Shown: positions 18,746 to 28,800 of the stretch, piece after piece
Layout of the letters: every line of letters starts with the position of its first letter
How positions within the stretch are numbered: the stretch's first letter is position 1
From: Raoultibacter phocaeensis
GTDB taxonomy: Bacteria > Actinomycetota > Coriobacteriia > Coriobacteriales > Eggerthellaceae
Assembly: GCF_901411515.1 (NCBI RefSeq)
Contig: NZ_CABDUX010000001.1
Coordinates: forward strand, 1,612,001 to 1,676,000
Length of the DNA stretch: 64,000 bases
Direction: 5' to 3'
Notes under the pieces: model-generated
Database searches by the model: none
What the model saw: the letters and a program-made list of their open reading frames with translations, nothing else
What the model was told of the DNA's origin: nothing
Position numbers and translations under genes: made by a program

Positions 18746-20452
18746 CTAGAGGCCGAGCGCATGGTGCACGGCTATCCATCCCATGACGCTACCCGATCCA
18801 AGGCTGATGCCACCGCCGACGTATCGGCCGCCCGATACTCCTGACGAGCAGTTGCCGACTGCATACAGTCCGCTTATCGGTTCGCCCATCGAGCTGACCA
18901 CCTGGGCGTTTTCATTGATGGTCAAGCCGCCTGCGGTTCCGCATGTACCGGGTACGTACACTGCACCGTAGAACGGGGGAGTTGCGACGGGTGCGAGGCA
19001 CGGATTGGCGATATCTGTCCGCATTCCAGCCATGACGGCGGTCGTATTGAGATCGAGCTGTTTTTCTCCGCGGTGATATACCGGATCGACGCCTTGCTCG
19101 GCGTTTTCGTTGAATGCGGCTAACTCTGCAGCTAAACCAGCAGGGTCGATCCCGAGCTTTTCGGCGAGCTCATCGAGCGTGTCTGCTTGAACGAAGTGCG
19201 CGGGCATCTCTCCGCTCTCACCCTCGCCGCCATACGTGGCGTCGAAGTAGCCTCCGTCCATCGAGCCGACGGTATGTCCCGGCAGCGAATAGGTGTTCCA
19301 GCAGGCGGAATCGCAGATGAAGTACGACGGTATGTTGAGATGTTCCATTTCGCCGTTGTCGTAGTATGAAAATGCTTTGTTGTAGGTGTCGTACGCCGTT
19401 GCCTCATTGCCGATGCGACGACCCTTCCTGTTGACGACTACAGCACCTGGCAATCCTCGGTACATCGCCCAGTCGGTTCCCGCGATCTCCTGTGCTATCT
19501 CGTTGTTTGCGATCAGCTCTTTCGGATCCTGGCCGGTGGTCAGGATGGCGGGTGCTCCCCAGCACGAATCCATATACGAAAGGTCCGCGCCGACCGCCTG
19601 GCCCATTTTGTGACCGTCGCCTGTGTTCGTAGTGCATGCGTTTGTGGCAAGCAGTTTGAACGGCAAATGCTTTGCGCGCATATCCGCGTTGTGATCGAAG
19701 CCGCCCGTTGCAAGGATGACGGCGTTCGCCCCGATCGCTATTTCATCGCGGCCTGACGTTGCTCGAGCACCGATTACCGTGCCGTTCGAATCAGTCACCA
19801 GGGCGGTTGCAGCTGTTTCCATGAGCACTTCGACGCCCGCATCGTCGAGCGCTGCCTTTAGCTGTTCCCACATTTGGGCTGCCACGAGCGGTCCGGAAGA
19901 GTCGGAAGCGCCGAGGCTGGCACGGCCGAAGGGTATCCAGCCGGGAAGCGGCTCGTAGTAGTCGCCGAACAACGTCGACGGGGTCCATGTCCAGCCGAGC
20001 ACCTCGTTCGTCCATGCGAGGAAATCGTTTCCGTTATCGAGGAAGCTTCCAATGACGGTTTCGTCTGCGCGCCCTTCGCTGGCGCTGAGATAGTACTTGA
20101 TGACCTCTTCTTTCGAATCGTTTACGCCCGCTTCTTTCGCGGCATCGGAAAGGGGGATTGCCATGCCGCCGCCCGATGTCGCAGCGGTTCCTCCCCAGAG
20201 CTTGCCCTTCTCGAGCAGGCAGACGGATGCAGCACCCAGTTTTGCGGCCGCAAGTGCCGAAAATGCGCCAGTACCCGAGCCCACAACGAGGACGTCGACC
20301 TGCTTGTCCCATGCGATATCGGATCCAGCGGGCGCCTGCTGGGATTCCTGATTGCTCGAGCATCCGGCAAGCATCCCCGCAGCACCGAGAGCTGCTCCTG
20401 ATAAAGCAGCTGCTTTCAGGAAATCACGGCGTGCAATATTGTTTTTACTCAT
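18746..20452 (-). CDS. Tat-exported FAD oxidoreductase, 3-ketosteroid dehydrogenase-like
   Basis: 568 aa. The signal has ARRDFLKAAALSG and a lipobox LAGC. The FAD fold (VDVLVVGSGTGAFSAL) is followed by GGTAATSGGGMAIP, close to the SGG-P loop of 3-ketosteroid-delta-1-dehydrogenases, and the C-terminus has the family end GLYAVGNCSSGVSGGRYVGGG. The steroid link is family resemblance only. The ATG has GGGAGGT upstream. Copy B of the 59-bp element lies 137 bp upstream. Confidence 0.82.
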   Translation of the reverse strand: MSKNNIARRDFLKAAALSGAALGAAGMLAGCSSNQESQQAPAGSDIAWDKQVDVLVVGSGTGAFSALAAAKLGAASVCLLEKGKLWGGTAATSGGGMAIPLSDAAKEAGVNDSKEEVIKYYLSASEGRADETVIGSFLDNGNDFLAWTNEVLGWTWTPSTLFGDYYEPLPGWIPFGRASLGASDSSGPLVAAQMWEQLKAALDDAGVEVLMETAATALVTDSNGTVIGARATSGRDEIAIGANAVILATGGFDHNADMRAKHLPFKLLATNACTTNTGDGHKMGQAVGADLSYMDSCWGAPAILTTGQDPKELIANNEIAQEIAGTDWAMYRGLPGAVVVNRKGRRIGNEATAYDTYNKAFSYYDNGEMEHLNIPSYFICDSACWNTYSLPGHTVGSMDGGYFDATYGGEGESGEMPAHFVQADTLDELAEKLGIDPAGLAAELAAFNENAEQGVDPVYHRGEKQLDLNTTAVMAGMRTDIANPCLAPVATPPFYGAVYVPGTCGTAGGLTINENAQVVSSMGEPISGLYAVGNCSSGVSGGRYVGGGISLGSGSVMGWIAVHHALGL

Positions 20453-20588
20453 GAGTACCTCCCTTTTCGGTTGCCGGCGTCCCGCGCCAGCCCAGCCTCC
20501 TTTGCGCCTTGTCGCAGCCGAAGCAAAGTGAAAGAACTGCTTGAGCGTCGAAGTGCGCTCCTGGACCATACGCCGATTACGAAAAAGG

Positions 20589-20647
20589 GTCTGTCTCACG
20601 AAAGCGGCTATATGTCCGCTCCGTGTCATCCGAAAGGTATGAATTGG
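20589..20647. promoter_or_regulatory. 59-bp upstream element, copy B
   Basis: Second copy of the element at 17409-17467, in the same orientation. The minus strand carries CTTTCGGATGACA and CTTTCGTGAGACA with starts 32 bp apart. It lies upstream of the flavoprotein gene starting at 20452. The rest of 20453-20794 has only the hairpin at 20726-20764 and no gene. Confidence 0.6.
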
Positions 20648-20725
20648 TGGAAGGCCGACACTCGTCCCGGTAATGCAGTACGTGGGTCGCAAGGCGTTGC
20701 TTGGCTGTGGGCTGTTCGTCGAAAG

Positions 20726-20764
20726 CCGAGGGCGGCCGGTCCGTACACGACCAGCCGCCCTCGG
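20726..20764 (-). terminator. Strong hairpin after the XRE gene
   Basis: CCGAGGGCGGC (20726-20736) pairs perfectly with GCCGCCCTCGG (20754-20764). It lies 30 nt past the XRE stop codon; only a weak T-tract follows on the minus strand. Confidence 0.55.
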
Positions 20765-20794
20765 TGCGTTCTTGCCCAGCTCGGCCCTGCGCGC

Positions 20795-21271
20795 CTACTT
20801 CGGGTTTACGAGGTTGCGAATCGTGACGAAGATACCGACGAGCATCTCTACGATCGACATGCCCACGAGAAATCCGCTGAGGAAATCCATGACCTCGCTC
20901 GTCGATGAGTCGGGCAGGGTTTGGCCGATGGTAAGCGTGACGAAGCCGAGCATGATGATGAGCAGGCCTACGAGCATGCGCTTTTCGCGCTGCAGCTGTT
21001 CGACGGCGTTGAGGGCTTGGCGCACGGTTTCTTCCGACATGGCGTTTTCACGTCCGCTTTCGATGTCTCGTCCGCTCAATAGCTCGTTAAGCGTAACGTG
21101 GAGGCGCTCGCAAAGAGGCTCCATGATGGAGCCGTCCGGCAGGCAGCGCCCAGTTTCCCATTTCGACACGGCTTTGCCGGTGATACCGAGCTCGCTGGCG
21201 AGTTGTTCCTGGGTAAGCCCGAGCGTTTTGCGCTTGAGGGCGATGAATCTCCCCGTTGTCCGTGCGTCCAT
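20795..21271 (-). CDS. XRE-family regulator with two membrane segments
   Basis: 158 aa. An N-terminal helix-turn-helix (residues ~8-62, LGLTQEQLASELGITGKAVSKWETGRCLPD) is followed by a linker and two hydrophobic segments (MLVGLLIIMLGFVTLTI; FLSGFLVGMSIVEMLVGIFVTI). A membrane-tethered repressor is suggested. It is divergent from the SpoU gene at 21400. Target unknown. Confidence 0.8.
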   Translation of the reverse strand: MDARTTGRFIALKRKTLGLTQEQLASELGITGKAVSKWETGRCLPDGSIMEPLCERLHVTLNELLSGRDIESGRENAMSEETVRQALNAVEQLQREKRMLVGLLIIMLGFVTLTIGQTLPDSSTSEVMDFLSGFLVGMSIVEMLVGIFVTIRNLVNPK

Positions 21272-21399
21272 GCACTGTCCTCCTTGTTTCGATTCGTCTG
21301 ATCATACGGCGTTACTTGCGGCAATTCCACCGCTTCGAAGTAGAATATGGTAGATACAAGTGGCCTGAAGGAACAATGTAGCGTCGATGGGAGCCGTCT

Positions 21400-22224
21400 A
21401 TGCCGATTATGCGATTGTCTTCGTTGGAAGATCCGCGTCTTGATGCCTACGCGCGTTTGACCGAGGCGCAGCTGCGCAACCGGCTCGAACCCGAGAAAGG
21501 CATCTTCATCGCCGAGTCCATCAAGGTGATCGAGCGCGCGCTCAACGCGGGGTATAAGCCGCGTTCGCTTCTCATGGAAGAGAAATGGCTCGACGCTTCG
21601 GCAGGCGTTCTTGGTCGCATCGACCCTGAGGTGCCGATATTCGTATTGCCTGCCGACGAGCTCAAACGATTGACCGGATTCGAGCTTACGAGGGGAATCC
21701 TCGCAGCGATGGGCAGACCTAAGCTGCCGAGCGTTGAAAGCCTGCTTGCCGATGCGCGGCGCGTTGCGGTGCTTGAGGGCATCGTCGACCACACGAATGT
21801 GGGCGCGATCTTTCGCTCGGCTGCTGCGCTCGGCATTGATGCGGTGTTGATTACGCCGACCTGCTGTGACCCTTTGTATCGTAGATCGGCGCGCGTATCG
21901 ATGGGGACGGTGTTTCAGGTGCCGTGGACGCGTATCGGCGAGGTGGCGGGCGATTGGCCAGAAAAGGGCCTTGCGTTGTTGCGCAGCCTCGGGTTTTCGA
22001 CGGCGGCGTTTGCTTTGACCGATGAATCGCTATCGATTGACGATGAGCGGCTCCACGCATGCGAGCGGCTTGCCATGGTATTCGGCACCGAGGGCGACGG
22101 GCTCGCACCCTCGACGATCGCCCAGTGCGACTGGACCGTCCGCATCCCCATGGCGCACGGCGTAGATTCCCTCAACGTGGCAGCGGCTTCGGCGGTGGCG
22201 TTTTGGGAGCTGCGGACGCGCTAG
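21400..22224 (+). CDS. SpoU/TrmH-family RNA 2'-O-methyltransferase
   Basis: 274 aa. An N-terminal substrate-binding part (residues ~20-95) precedes the SPOUT knot. Family motifs are seen: DHTNVGAIFRSAAALG, the late FGTEGDGL, and IPMAHGVDSLNVAAASAVAFWE. It should methylate a ribose in rRNA or tRNA with S-adenosylmethionine; the exact site is not readable. GGGAG precedes the ATG by 6 nt. Its stop codon lies within the tandem repeat at 22221. Confidence 0.88.
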   Translation: MPIMRLSSLEDPRLDAYARLTEAQLRNRLEPEKGIFIAESIKVIERALNAGYKPRSLLMEEKWLDASAGVLGRIDPEVPIFVLPADELKRLTGFELTRGILAAMGRPKLPSVESLLADARRVAVLEGIVDHTNVGAIFRSAAALGIDAVLITPTCCDPLYRRSARVSMGTVFQVPWTRIGEVAGDWPEKGLALLRSLGFSTAAFALTDESLSIDDERLHACERLAMVFGTEGDGLAPSTIAQCDWTVRIPMAHGVDSLNVAAASAVAFWELRTR

Positions 22225-22315
22225 CCTGCCGTGACCGAAGCACAAGGTTCATGCGGGCACGGAAGTGCTAGCCTGCCCTGACCGAAGCACAAGAGTTCAT
22301 GCGGGTACGGAAGTG
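22221..22315 (+). repeat. 47/48-bp tandem duplication
   Basis: Two head-to-tail copies (22221-22267 and 22268-22315) differ at a few bases. The first copy includes the stop codon of the SpoU gene. The rest of the spacer to 22495 shows only the promoter at 22461-22487. Confidence 0.8.
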
Positions 22316-22460
22316 CATAGCGTTCTGCGCGGTCAGAGACCGTAGCAGCTCAAGGGATGGTGCACGCGTTTGTCGGCTTGCAATCGGGCTCCCGCAGATC
22401 GGGGCTGGGCATGTCTCTGGGCGAAATCCTGCAATTCTATGACGGCTGCATGAGCACTGG

Positions 22461-22487
22461 TTGGCGATGGATCGATTCTGCTAGAAT
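22461..22487 (+). promoter_or_regulatory. Promoter-like TTGGCG-15-TAGAAT before the metal-permease gene
   Basis: TAGAAT at 22482-22487 is 8 nt before the ATG at 22496, with no ribosome site between, suggesting a leaderless transcript. The spacing to TTGGCG is short. Confidence 0.4.
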
Positions 22488-22495
22488 ACTCTGCC

Positions 22496-23368
22496 ATGGA
22501 AATGATCTTACATATCCTCGAGCATGCGGTGCTCGACACGATCAGGCTCGTACCGTTTCTCTTCGTTACCTATCTTGCTATGGAGGCGCTCGAGCACAAG
22601 GCGGGCGATAAGGCCGAAGCTGCGATTCGCAGGGCGGGAGCCGCGGGTCCCGCCATCGGCGCGGTGCTCGGCGTGTTTCCCCAATGCGGGTTCTCGGCGG
22701 CGGCAGCGACGCTCTATGCGGGGCGCGTTATCACGCTTGGTACGCTCATTGCCGTGTTCCTCTCGACGTCGGATGAGATGCTGCCCATCTTCATAGCCGA
22801 GCAGGTTGATCCCATGGTTATCCTGAAGATACTAGGGGTGAAGCTTCTTATCGGACTCGTGATGGGTTTTCTGATCGACGGGGCGATGCGGCTTGCGCGA
22901 AGGCGAGGCGCCGACGACATAAACATTCACGAGCTGTGTGAGCGCGACCATTGCCACTGCCATGGGGGTGACGGCGGGATCCTTAAGAGTGCGATCAAGC
23001 ATACGCTGCAGGTGACGCTGTTCATTTTCATCATCACGCTTGTGCTCGAATTTGTGATAGAGGGCGTCGGCGAAGATGTGCTCGCGGAGTTCCTCGGTGC
23101 GAACCCGGGCCTTTCCGTATTCGCGTCGGCGCTCGTGGGTCTCATTCCCAATTGCGCGGCGAGCGTGGTCATCACCGAACTGTATCTCGAGGGCACGTTG
23201 GCCGCGGGTGCGATGATGTCGGGCTTGCTTGTGTCTGCGGGCGTGGGGTTGCTTGTATTGTTCCGCACGAACCGTTCGCTCCGGCAGAATCTTGCGATTC
23301 TCGGTGCTTTGTACGTCATCGGCGTATTCTGGGGATTTGTCATTACTGCTGCAGGAATCGTGTTCTAA
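22496..23368 (+). CDS. Putative metal (manganese/heavy-metal) permease, ArsP_2-like
   Basis: 290 aa with about 8-10 membrane segments. Duplicated signatures GVFPQCGFSAAAATLYAG and GLIPNCAASVVITELYLEG and the STSDEMLPI segment resemble the ArsP_2 / putative manganese transporter family. A His/Cys-rich cytoplasmic loop (CERDHCHCHGG) could bind metal. Substrate and direction are unproven. Confidence 0.7.
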   Translation: MEMILHILEHAVLDTIRLVPFLFVTYLAMEALEHKAGDKAEAAIRRAGAAGPAIGAVLGVFPQCGFSAAAATLYAGRVITLGTLIAVFLSTSDEMLPIFIAEQVDPMVILKILGVKLLIGLVMGFLIDGAMRLARRRGADDINIHELCERDHCHCHGGDGGILKSAIKHTLQVTLFIFIITLVLEFVIEGVGEDVLAEFLGANPGLSVFASALVGLIPNCAASVVITELYLEGTLAAGAMMSGLLVSAGVGLLVLFRTNRSLRQNLAILGALYVIGVFWGFVITAAGIVF

Positions 23369-23442
23369 CCGAGCCGCCCTTGTTTCAAGGGAGCTCATTG
23401 CTATAGTAAAGGTAAGCCGAATAAACGAACCAGGAGGAACCA

Positions 23443-24045
23443 ATGACGAAGCTTGAGGCCGGAATGTCGCGTGACGAGGCGTTTGCGCTTTTGCAGGAGC
23501 ACAACAAGGATCCGTTTCATATCGAGCACGCTGAAACGGTCGAGCAGACCATGAAGTACTTTGCCCGCGAATACGATCCTGAAAACGAGGGGTTCTGGGG
23601 CATTGTCGGGCTGCTGCACGATCTCGATTGGGAAGAGCACGACGACGAACCCGAGCTGCACACCATCTATGCGGCAAAGGATATCGAAGCGGCCGGCGGC
23701 TCGCCCGAGCTCATCCGTGCCATTCAGTCGCACACCTCGGATTTCAACACCGATTTGCCCAAGCCCGAACTGCAGATGGAAAAGATCCTGTTTGCTACCG
23801 AAGAGCTTACCGGGCTCATCGGCGCAGCCATCGTTATGCGCCCTTCGAAGAGCGTCATGGATTTCGAGGTGAAATCTCTCAAGAAGAAGTTCAAGGATAA
23901 GCGCTTCGCAGCAGGCGTGAGCCGCGATGTCATCCGCAGCGGGGCCGAGATGCTCGGTTGGGAACTCGACGAGCTGTTCGCCCGCACGATCGAGGCCATG
24001 CAGTCGTTCGCACCTGATAAGGATACGTTCGTTCTGGCCGAGTAA
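23443..24045 (+). CDS. HD-domain hydrolase
   Basis: 200 aa. HIEHAETVEQTMKYFA and GLLHDLDWEEH supply the His and HD metal ligands of the HD superfamily, and IQSHTSDF provides a further His. Members are phosphohydrolases of nucleotides or related metabolites; no substrate can be assigned. AGGAGG lies 6 nt before the ATG, and the gene ends at the terminator at 24076. Confidence 0.82.
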   Translation: MTKLEAGMSRDEAFALLQEHNKDPFHIEHAETVEQTMKYFAREYDPENEGFWGIVGLLHDLDWEEHDDEPELHTIYAAKDIEAAGGSPELIRAIQSHTSDFNTDLPKPELQMEKILFATEELTGLIGAAIVMRPSKSVMDFEVKSLKKKFKDKRFAAGVSRDVIRSGAEMLGWELDELFARTIEAMQSFAPDKDTFVLAE

Positions 24046-24075
24046 GCGCACTCGAAAACGCTTATGCATCGTGTG

Positions 24076-24101
24076 AAAGCCTCTGCTCCAGAGGCTTTTT
24101 T
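24076..24101 (+). terminator. Rho-independent terminator
   Basis: AAAGCCTCTG pairs with CAGAGGCTTT around a 3-nt loop, followed by T6. It ends the HD-hydrolase transcript. Confidence 0.95.
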
Positions 24102-24141
24102 CTACGGCTGATATGCGGATCGCCGCTAAAAAGCGAACAGA

Positions 24142-24157
24142 TGTTTCACGTGAAACA
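24142..24157. promoter_or_regulatory. parS-like ParB binding site
   Basis: TGTTTCACGTGAAACA is a perfect 16-bp palindrome identical to the widely conserved bacterial parS consensus; flanking A and T extend the dyad to 18 bp (24141-24158). It lies between a terminator and the AGCS gene, where ParB would load for chromosome segregation. Such sites usually cluster near the origin of replication. Confidence 0.85.
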
Positions 24158-24225
24158 TTGGCTTTCTATGATGTCGGGCGCTCTGTTTGATACAATGCCC
24201 CTTGCATTCACAAGGAGGTGCTTTC

Positions 24226-25716
24226 ATGGACGGGATAACCGATACCCTCATCGGCATTACGGGATCGATCAGCGATGCCATGTACACGTACGTTTTGGTG
24301 TTCATGCTCGTTGGAACGGGCGTGTACTTCACCATTAGGACGAAGGGCGTCCAATTCCGCTATATCAAGGATATGTTCTCGGTTCTTACCGAGGAGAAGC
24401 ACGTTGGCGGCAGCAGGAGCGTCTCGTCGTTTCAAGCGCTTATGGTCTCGACGGCGAGCCGCGTTGGAACGGGCAACATTGCGGGCATTGCCACGGCGAT
24501 AGCCACAGGCGGCCCGGGCGCGGTGTTCTGGATGTGGCTCATGGCGCTTATCGGATCGGCGTCGGCGTTCATCGAGTCGACGCTTGCCCAGATGTTCAAG
24601 ATCAAAGGGCCGAACGGGGAGTTTCGTGGCGGACCTGCGTACTATATCGAGCAAGCGTTCGGCAAGCGCTGGCTCGGCGTGCTGTTCAGCATCCTGCTCA
24701 TCATCTGCTTCGCCTACGGATTCAATGCGCTGCAATCGTTCAACATGAGCTCGTCGCTCGAATACTACATCCCAGGCTACGCCGACTCCCTGGCTCCGCT
24801 CGCGCTTGCGATCGTGCTTGTCGTGTTCACGGCGTTCGTCATCTTCGGCGGCGCGCACCGTATCAGCTTCATGACGTCGATCATCGTTCCCGTCATGGCG
24901 ATCGGCTACATCGCGCTTTCGGTATGGATCACGATCACGCATCTCGATGCGATACCGGCGGTGTTCTCGCTCATCTTCGAATCCGCGTTCAACTTCCAAT
25001 CGATATTCGGGGGCTTTGCGGGATCGGTCGTGGTCATCGGTATCAAGCGCGGGCTGTTCTCGAACGAAGCCGGCATGGGGTCGGCCCCGAACGCCGCAGC
25101 CGCGGCATCCGTTTCGCACCCTTGCAAGCAGGGTTTGGTCCAGACGCTCTCCGTGTTCATCGACACGCTGCTCATTTGCTCGTGTACGGCCATGATGGTG
25201 CTCGTGTTCTTCGTTGGTGGAGACCCAGGCGAACTCAACGGCATGCCGCTTGTACAGCAGGCTATCAATTTCTCGGTAGGCGAGCTGGGTATCCACTTCA
25301 TTACGTTTTCGATCTTCGCGTTCGCGTTTTCGAGCCTGATCGGCAATTACTTTTACGCCGAAAGCAACATCAAGTTCATCAAAGACAATAAGATCGTCCT
25401 GTTCGTGTTTCGCATCACGTGCCTGATCGCGATTTTCATGGGCGCGCAATCGAGCTTCGATCTTGCGTGGAACGTCGCCGACATCGTCATGGGAGCGATG
25501 GCGTTCGTGAACATCATATCGATCGTCCTGCTCGGTAAGTGGGCTCTGCGTGCGCTCGACGACTACACCGAACAGCGCAAGCAGAAGAAAGACCCCGTCT
25601 TCGTCGCGTCGAGCATTCCCGGTTTGCCGCAAACCCAATGTTGGCACGAAACCGCCGACGAGCTGGCCGGGTGCGATCGCGCTCTGGCTCGCGAGAAGGC
25701 GCATTCCGAAGAATAG
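24226..25716 (+). CDS. Alanine/glycine:cation symporter (AGCS family)
   Basis: 496 aa with about 11 membrane segments. Signatures include STASRVGTGNIAGIATAIATGGPGAVFWMW near the N-terminus and KRGLFSNEAGMGSAPNAAAAA in the middle. Sodium- or proton-driven amino-acid uptake is the known role. The ATG at 24226 has AAGGAGGTG upstream. The gene is monocistronic. Confidence 0.92.
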   Translation: MDGITDTLIGITGSISDAMYTYVLVFMLVGTGVYFTIRTKGVQFRYIKDMFSVLTEEKHVGGSRSVSSFQALMVSTASRVGTGNIAGIATAIATGGPGAVFWMWLMALIGSASAFIESTLAQMFKIKGPNGEFRGGPAYYIEQAFGKRWLGVLFSILLIICFAYGFNALQSFNMSSSLEYYIPGYADSLAPLALAIVLVVFTAFVIFGGAHRISFMTSIIVPVMAIGYIALSVWITITHLDAIPAVFSLIFESAFNFQSIFGGFAGSVVVIGIKRGLFSNEAGMGSAPNAAAAASVSHPCKQGLVQTLSVFIDTLLICSCTAMMVLVFFVGGDPGELNGMPLVQQAINFSVGELGIHFITFSIFAFAFSSLIGNYFYAESNIKFIKDNKIVLFVFRITCLIAIFMGAQSSFDLAWNVADIVMGAMAFVNIISIVLLGKWALRALDDYTEQRKQKKDPVFVASSIPGLPQTQCWHETADELAGCDRALAREKAHSEE

Positions 25717-25745
25717 CCGCGGACCGGTCTGCCGGTGCGCGCATC

Positions 25746-25842
25746 GGATTGCGCCTTGCCGCATGCGGATTGCACCCGAGCTTGCATCCGCATGTCGGCA
25801 AGGTGGATTGCGCTCGGGCTTGCATCCGCATGTCGGCTTGCC
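25746..25842 (+). repeat. 38-bp imperfect tandem repeat
   Basis: Two copies (25767-25804 and 25805-25842) start GGATTGC and share TTGCATCCGCATGTCGGC; a truncated third copy lies at 25746-25766. It fills the spacer between two convergent genes and may form hairpins. Confidence 0.75.
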
Positions 25843-25856
25843 TGGGCGTTGCAATG

Positions 25857-28800
25857 CTATCTCCAGCGGATATAGTCCTTTCGCCTCCTTTTTGCGGGAC
25901 GCGGTTTCGCGTGAGGCGGTGCCACTTCGACGGCGGGCGCGATGCCCTGTGCCCGACGGCTTTCGCGCTTTCGTCTCGAGCAGGCTAAGACAAGCGCGAC
26001 ACATGCAAGCGCGCCGATTGCCGCAGCTATTCCTATGGCGTATAGCGGCAGCTCGTCGCCGGTTTTCGGGAAGGGCGAGCGCGACGGCGCGTTCTCGGTC
26101 CCGGGCAGGCGATGCTCGACGATGTTGCTCGTGTTTTCGAGCATGTCGGGCGATCCTATCCGATCGGCTGCGTCTTGTGCGAAAGAGGCCTGATTCGTGA
26201 TGAGGGAGGTCGAGACGCTGGCGTCTACGACGACGGTAAACGTCAGCTCGACGTGCGCTCCCGACTCGATGCTGTCGATAAGCCACTGGATGCAGCCGGT
26301 ATCTTCATGGAATGTGCCGCCGTGGGAAGCGCTGTTTTGCACGAAGGTTGCACCTTCGGGCACAGGGTCGCGCACGAGCACGTTTTCCGCGGTGGTGTCG
26401 CCGTGGTTCGAGACGATAAGCGTATAGGCGATCTCGTCATGCGCTTGAACGGTTTCTCCCGCCTGAGGAAGCGATGACTTGACAACGTTCACGATAGGCC
26501 CGACGGGGGCCTTACCCTCGACGGGGTGGGCGGTTTTCGCGGTAAAGCGATCGGGGTCGGAGAGCGTTGGATCTCCGGCGATCGTTTCTGCATCCGATGC
26601 CGCGTACAGCGCAGTATTCACGATGTGGTCGGGTGGCTCGGCATCGACGCGAACCGAAAAGCCGACGGTGCGCTCATCTTCGGGTGCAAGGTCGCGCACC
26701 ACCCATTCGACATACGCGTTTCGGTTGTCGGTCGAACGGACGAACGCGCCTCCTTCGCTGGCTGACTCGAGCAGATACGTAGTGCCTTCGGGCAGATAAT
26801 CGCGAACGCGCACGAACGGCGCGACGCTTTCTCCGGTGTTGCGTACGGTGATCAGGTACGCGATTTCGTCACCGGGTTCGACGGCTGAGCCCGATGCGGG
26901 ATTAGCTGTCTTGTATGCGGTTGTTTGATACCCTCTGATCGTTTCGGGATCGAGCGAGCCTACGGTGACCTCGTGTTCGGTCGAGGCATTGCCTGTGTTG
27001 GCGGCCGAGGCGGTTGCGGTATTGGGTATGACGGCTCCAGCCGGTGCGTCCGGGGAAAGAACCGTTTCGTAGCGCACGGCGAGTTCGTCGCCAAAGGCCA
27101 GATCGGAATTGGTTTCGATCGAGAAGCCGCTCAGAGAGCCCGCCTCGTCTTGGCGATATACAACGACGGCATCGTCGAGTGCTTCTCCTGCGCCGTTTCG
27201 GACCACAACCGAGCCTTTGGCGACCGAAGCGCTGTCGGTTGAGCCAAGCGCATCGGCGAGCGCGACGTTGCGTGCGGGATTTTCTTCGTCGGCGTTTCGA
27301 ACGAGAAGCGAATAGCGGGCGGTTTGCCCGGGAGCGTAGACCGCCCCGTCAGAGGTTTTCTCGATCGAAAGCGTCGTATCTACGGGATCCGCGCAGGTGA
27401 CGAATGCCGAAGCGGTTGCCTTCGGCGCATCGTCCGCCTCGGCCCATGCGGTATTGTCCACAGTCTTCGAGGCAGTCTTCGCCGTGAACCGCACCTGGTA
27501 CGAAACGATGATCTTCGCCGCATCGGGCAGGTCGGCGTGCGTATCGATCGCGAAACCCGTATGATCGCCGGCTTCGTTGTCGGTGAACGCGATATCCCAC
27601 CCGTCAAGAGCCGCTCCGCGTTCGTTTCGAACGGACACCGACCCTTCGAGAATGGTCGCTGCCCGCGGGGCGTCGGCCGCGAGCTCGTCGCCGATGCGGA
27701 CGTTGTGAGCCGTTTCGCCGGTGCGCAAACCCGTCGTTTCAATAGTGTACGTTGCCGTGTCGCCTACCTGATAGGAACCGATGTCTGCGGACTTCGTGAT
27801 GCCTAAGGCGGGTCCTCTGACGGAGATGATCGCATCGTCGGTTATCGGAAGGTTCTCGTCGCTTGTTACGGTTGCGATGTTTCGTGCCGTCTGCGAGGCG
27901 AGGGCCGCATCGGTTATCAGAGACTGGTATTCGATGCGATAGGCGTACTCCCGATCGATCTTGGCGGGGTTCCGTTCCCCGGTTTCGATGAGAGAACCTC
28001 CCTCGTCGCAATCCCATATGCGATATGCGTTGTCGTTGACGAGGGATTTCCCCGTTTCTATACGCCAATCCTGCGTGCCCGTATTCTGCTTGATCGTTAT
28101 GTCGTCGGTAATGATGTCACCGTCTTGGTCGCTCACGACGATCGAGTTTCGCAGAAGCTGCATGCCGGGCGTTTCGAGCATGTCTTCGAATACCACGTTG
28201 TTCGCGACGGTTCCTGCCGCCTTGTTCGATGCATCGATTCGGTAGGTTACGGTATCTCCCGCCTGATATGCGAGCGGAGGCGCCTGTTTTTCGATTGCGA
28301 GGCGCGGCGAGTTAATCCAGACGCGCGCTGCAGGTTCGTTTTCAACAGGGTCGGGCGCGTTCGCTGCATACGCCACTGCTCGGTTCGTCACCTCGTGGCC
28401 GTTGACGGCTTCCTTTGGCATGCAGGTAAAGGAAAGGCGAAGCGGCGTTTCCGAAGGCAGATGGTTCAGATCGAGCGATGCCGTGCACCGGTCGTCTGCT
28501 ATCGCAAGGGCGCCCGCGATGTATCGCTGCTCGGCTTCACCGTGGTCGACATCGTTGCCTTGAACGGGATAGCGTACATACGACTCCTCGCCGTCAAGGG
28601 CGATCCCGTCGATACTCACGGCTTCAGGGCCGTCGACGATGGAAAGCCCTTCGGGCAGCGAAAGCGTCGCAAGCGACAGTTCGTTCGCGATGGTGCCCGG
28701 GGCAGTGTTTTCTACGGTGACGGTAAACACAACGGGCTCGCCGACACGCCGTTCGTACGCGTTTCCGGTGAGTTCGGAAACGGAGACCTCTTCGGATACG

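Noticed and set aside
18746-20452. Naming the flavoprotein a 3-ketosteroid dehydrogenase
   Set aside because: The SGGG-P loop is suggestive only; exported Eggerthellaceae flavoproteins act on many acceptors, so no substrate was assigned.
17409-20692. Similar peptides (HTFRMT ... FVRQT) in frames upstream of two minus-strand genes
   Set aside because: These are the translation of the 59-bp DNA element, not protein; both lie upstream of good start sites.
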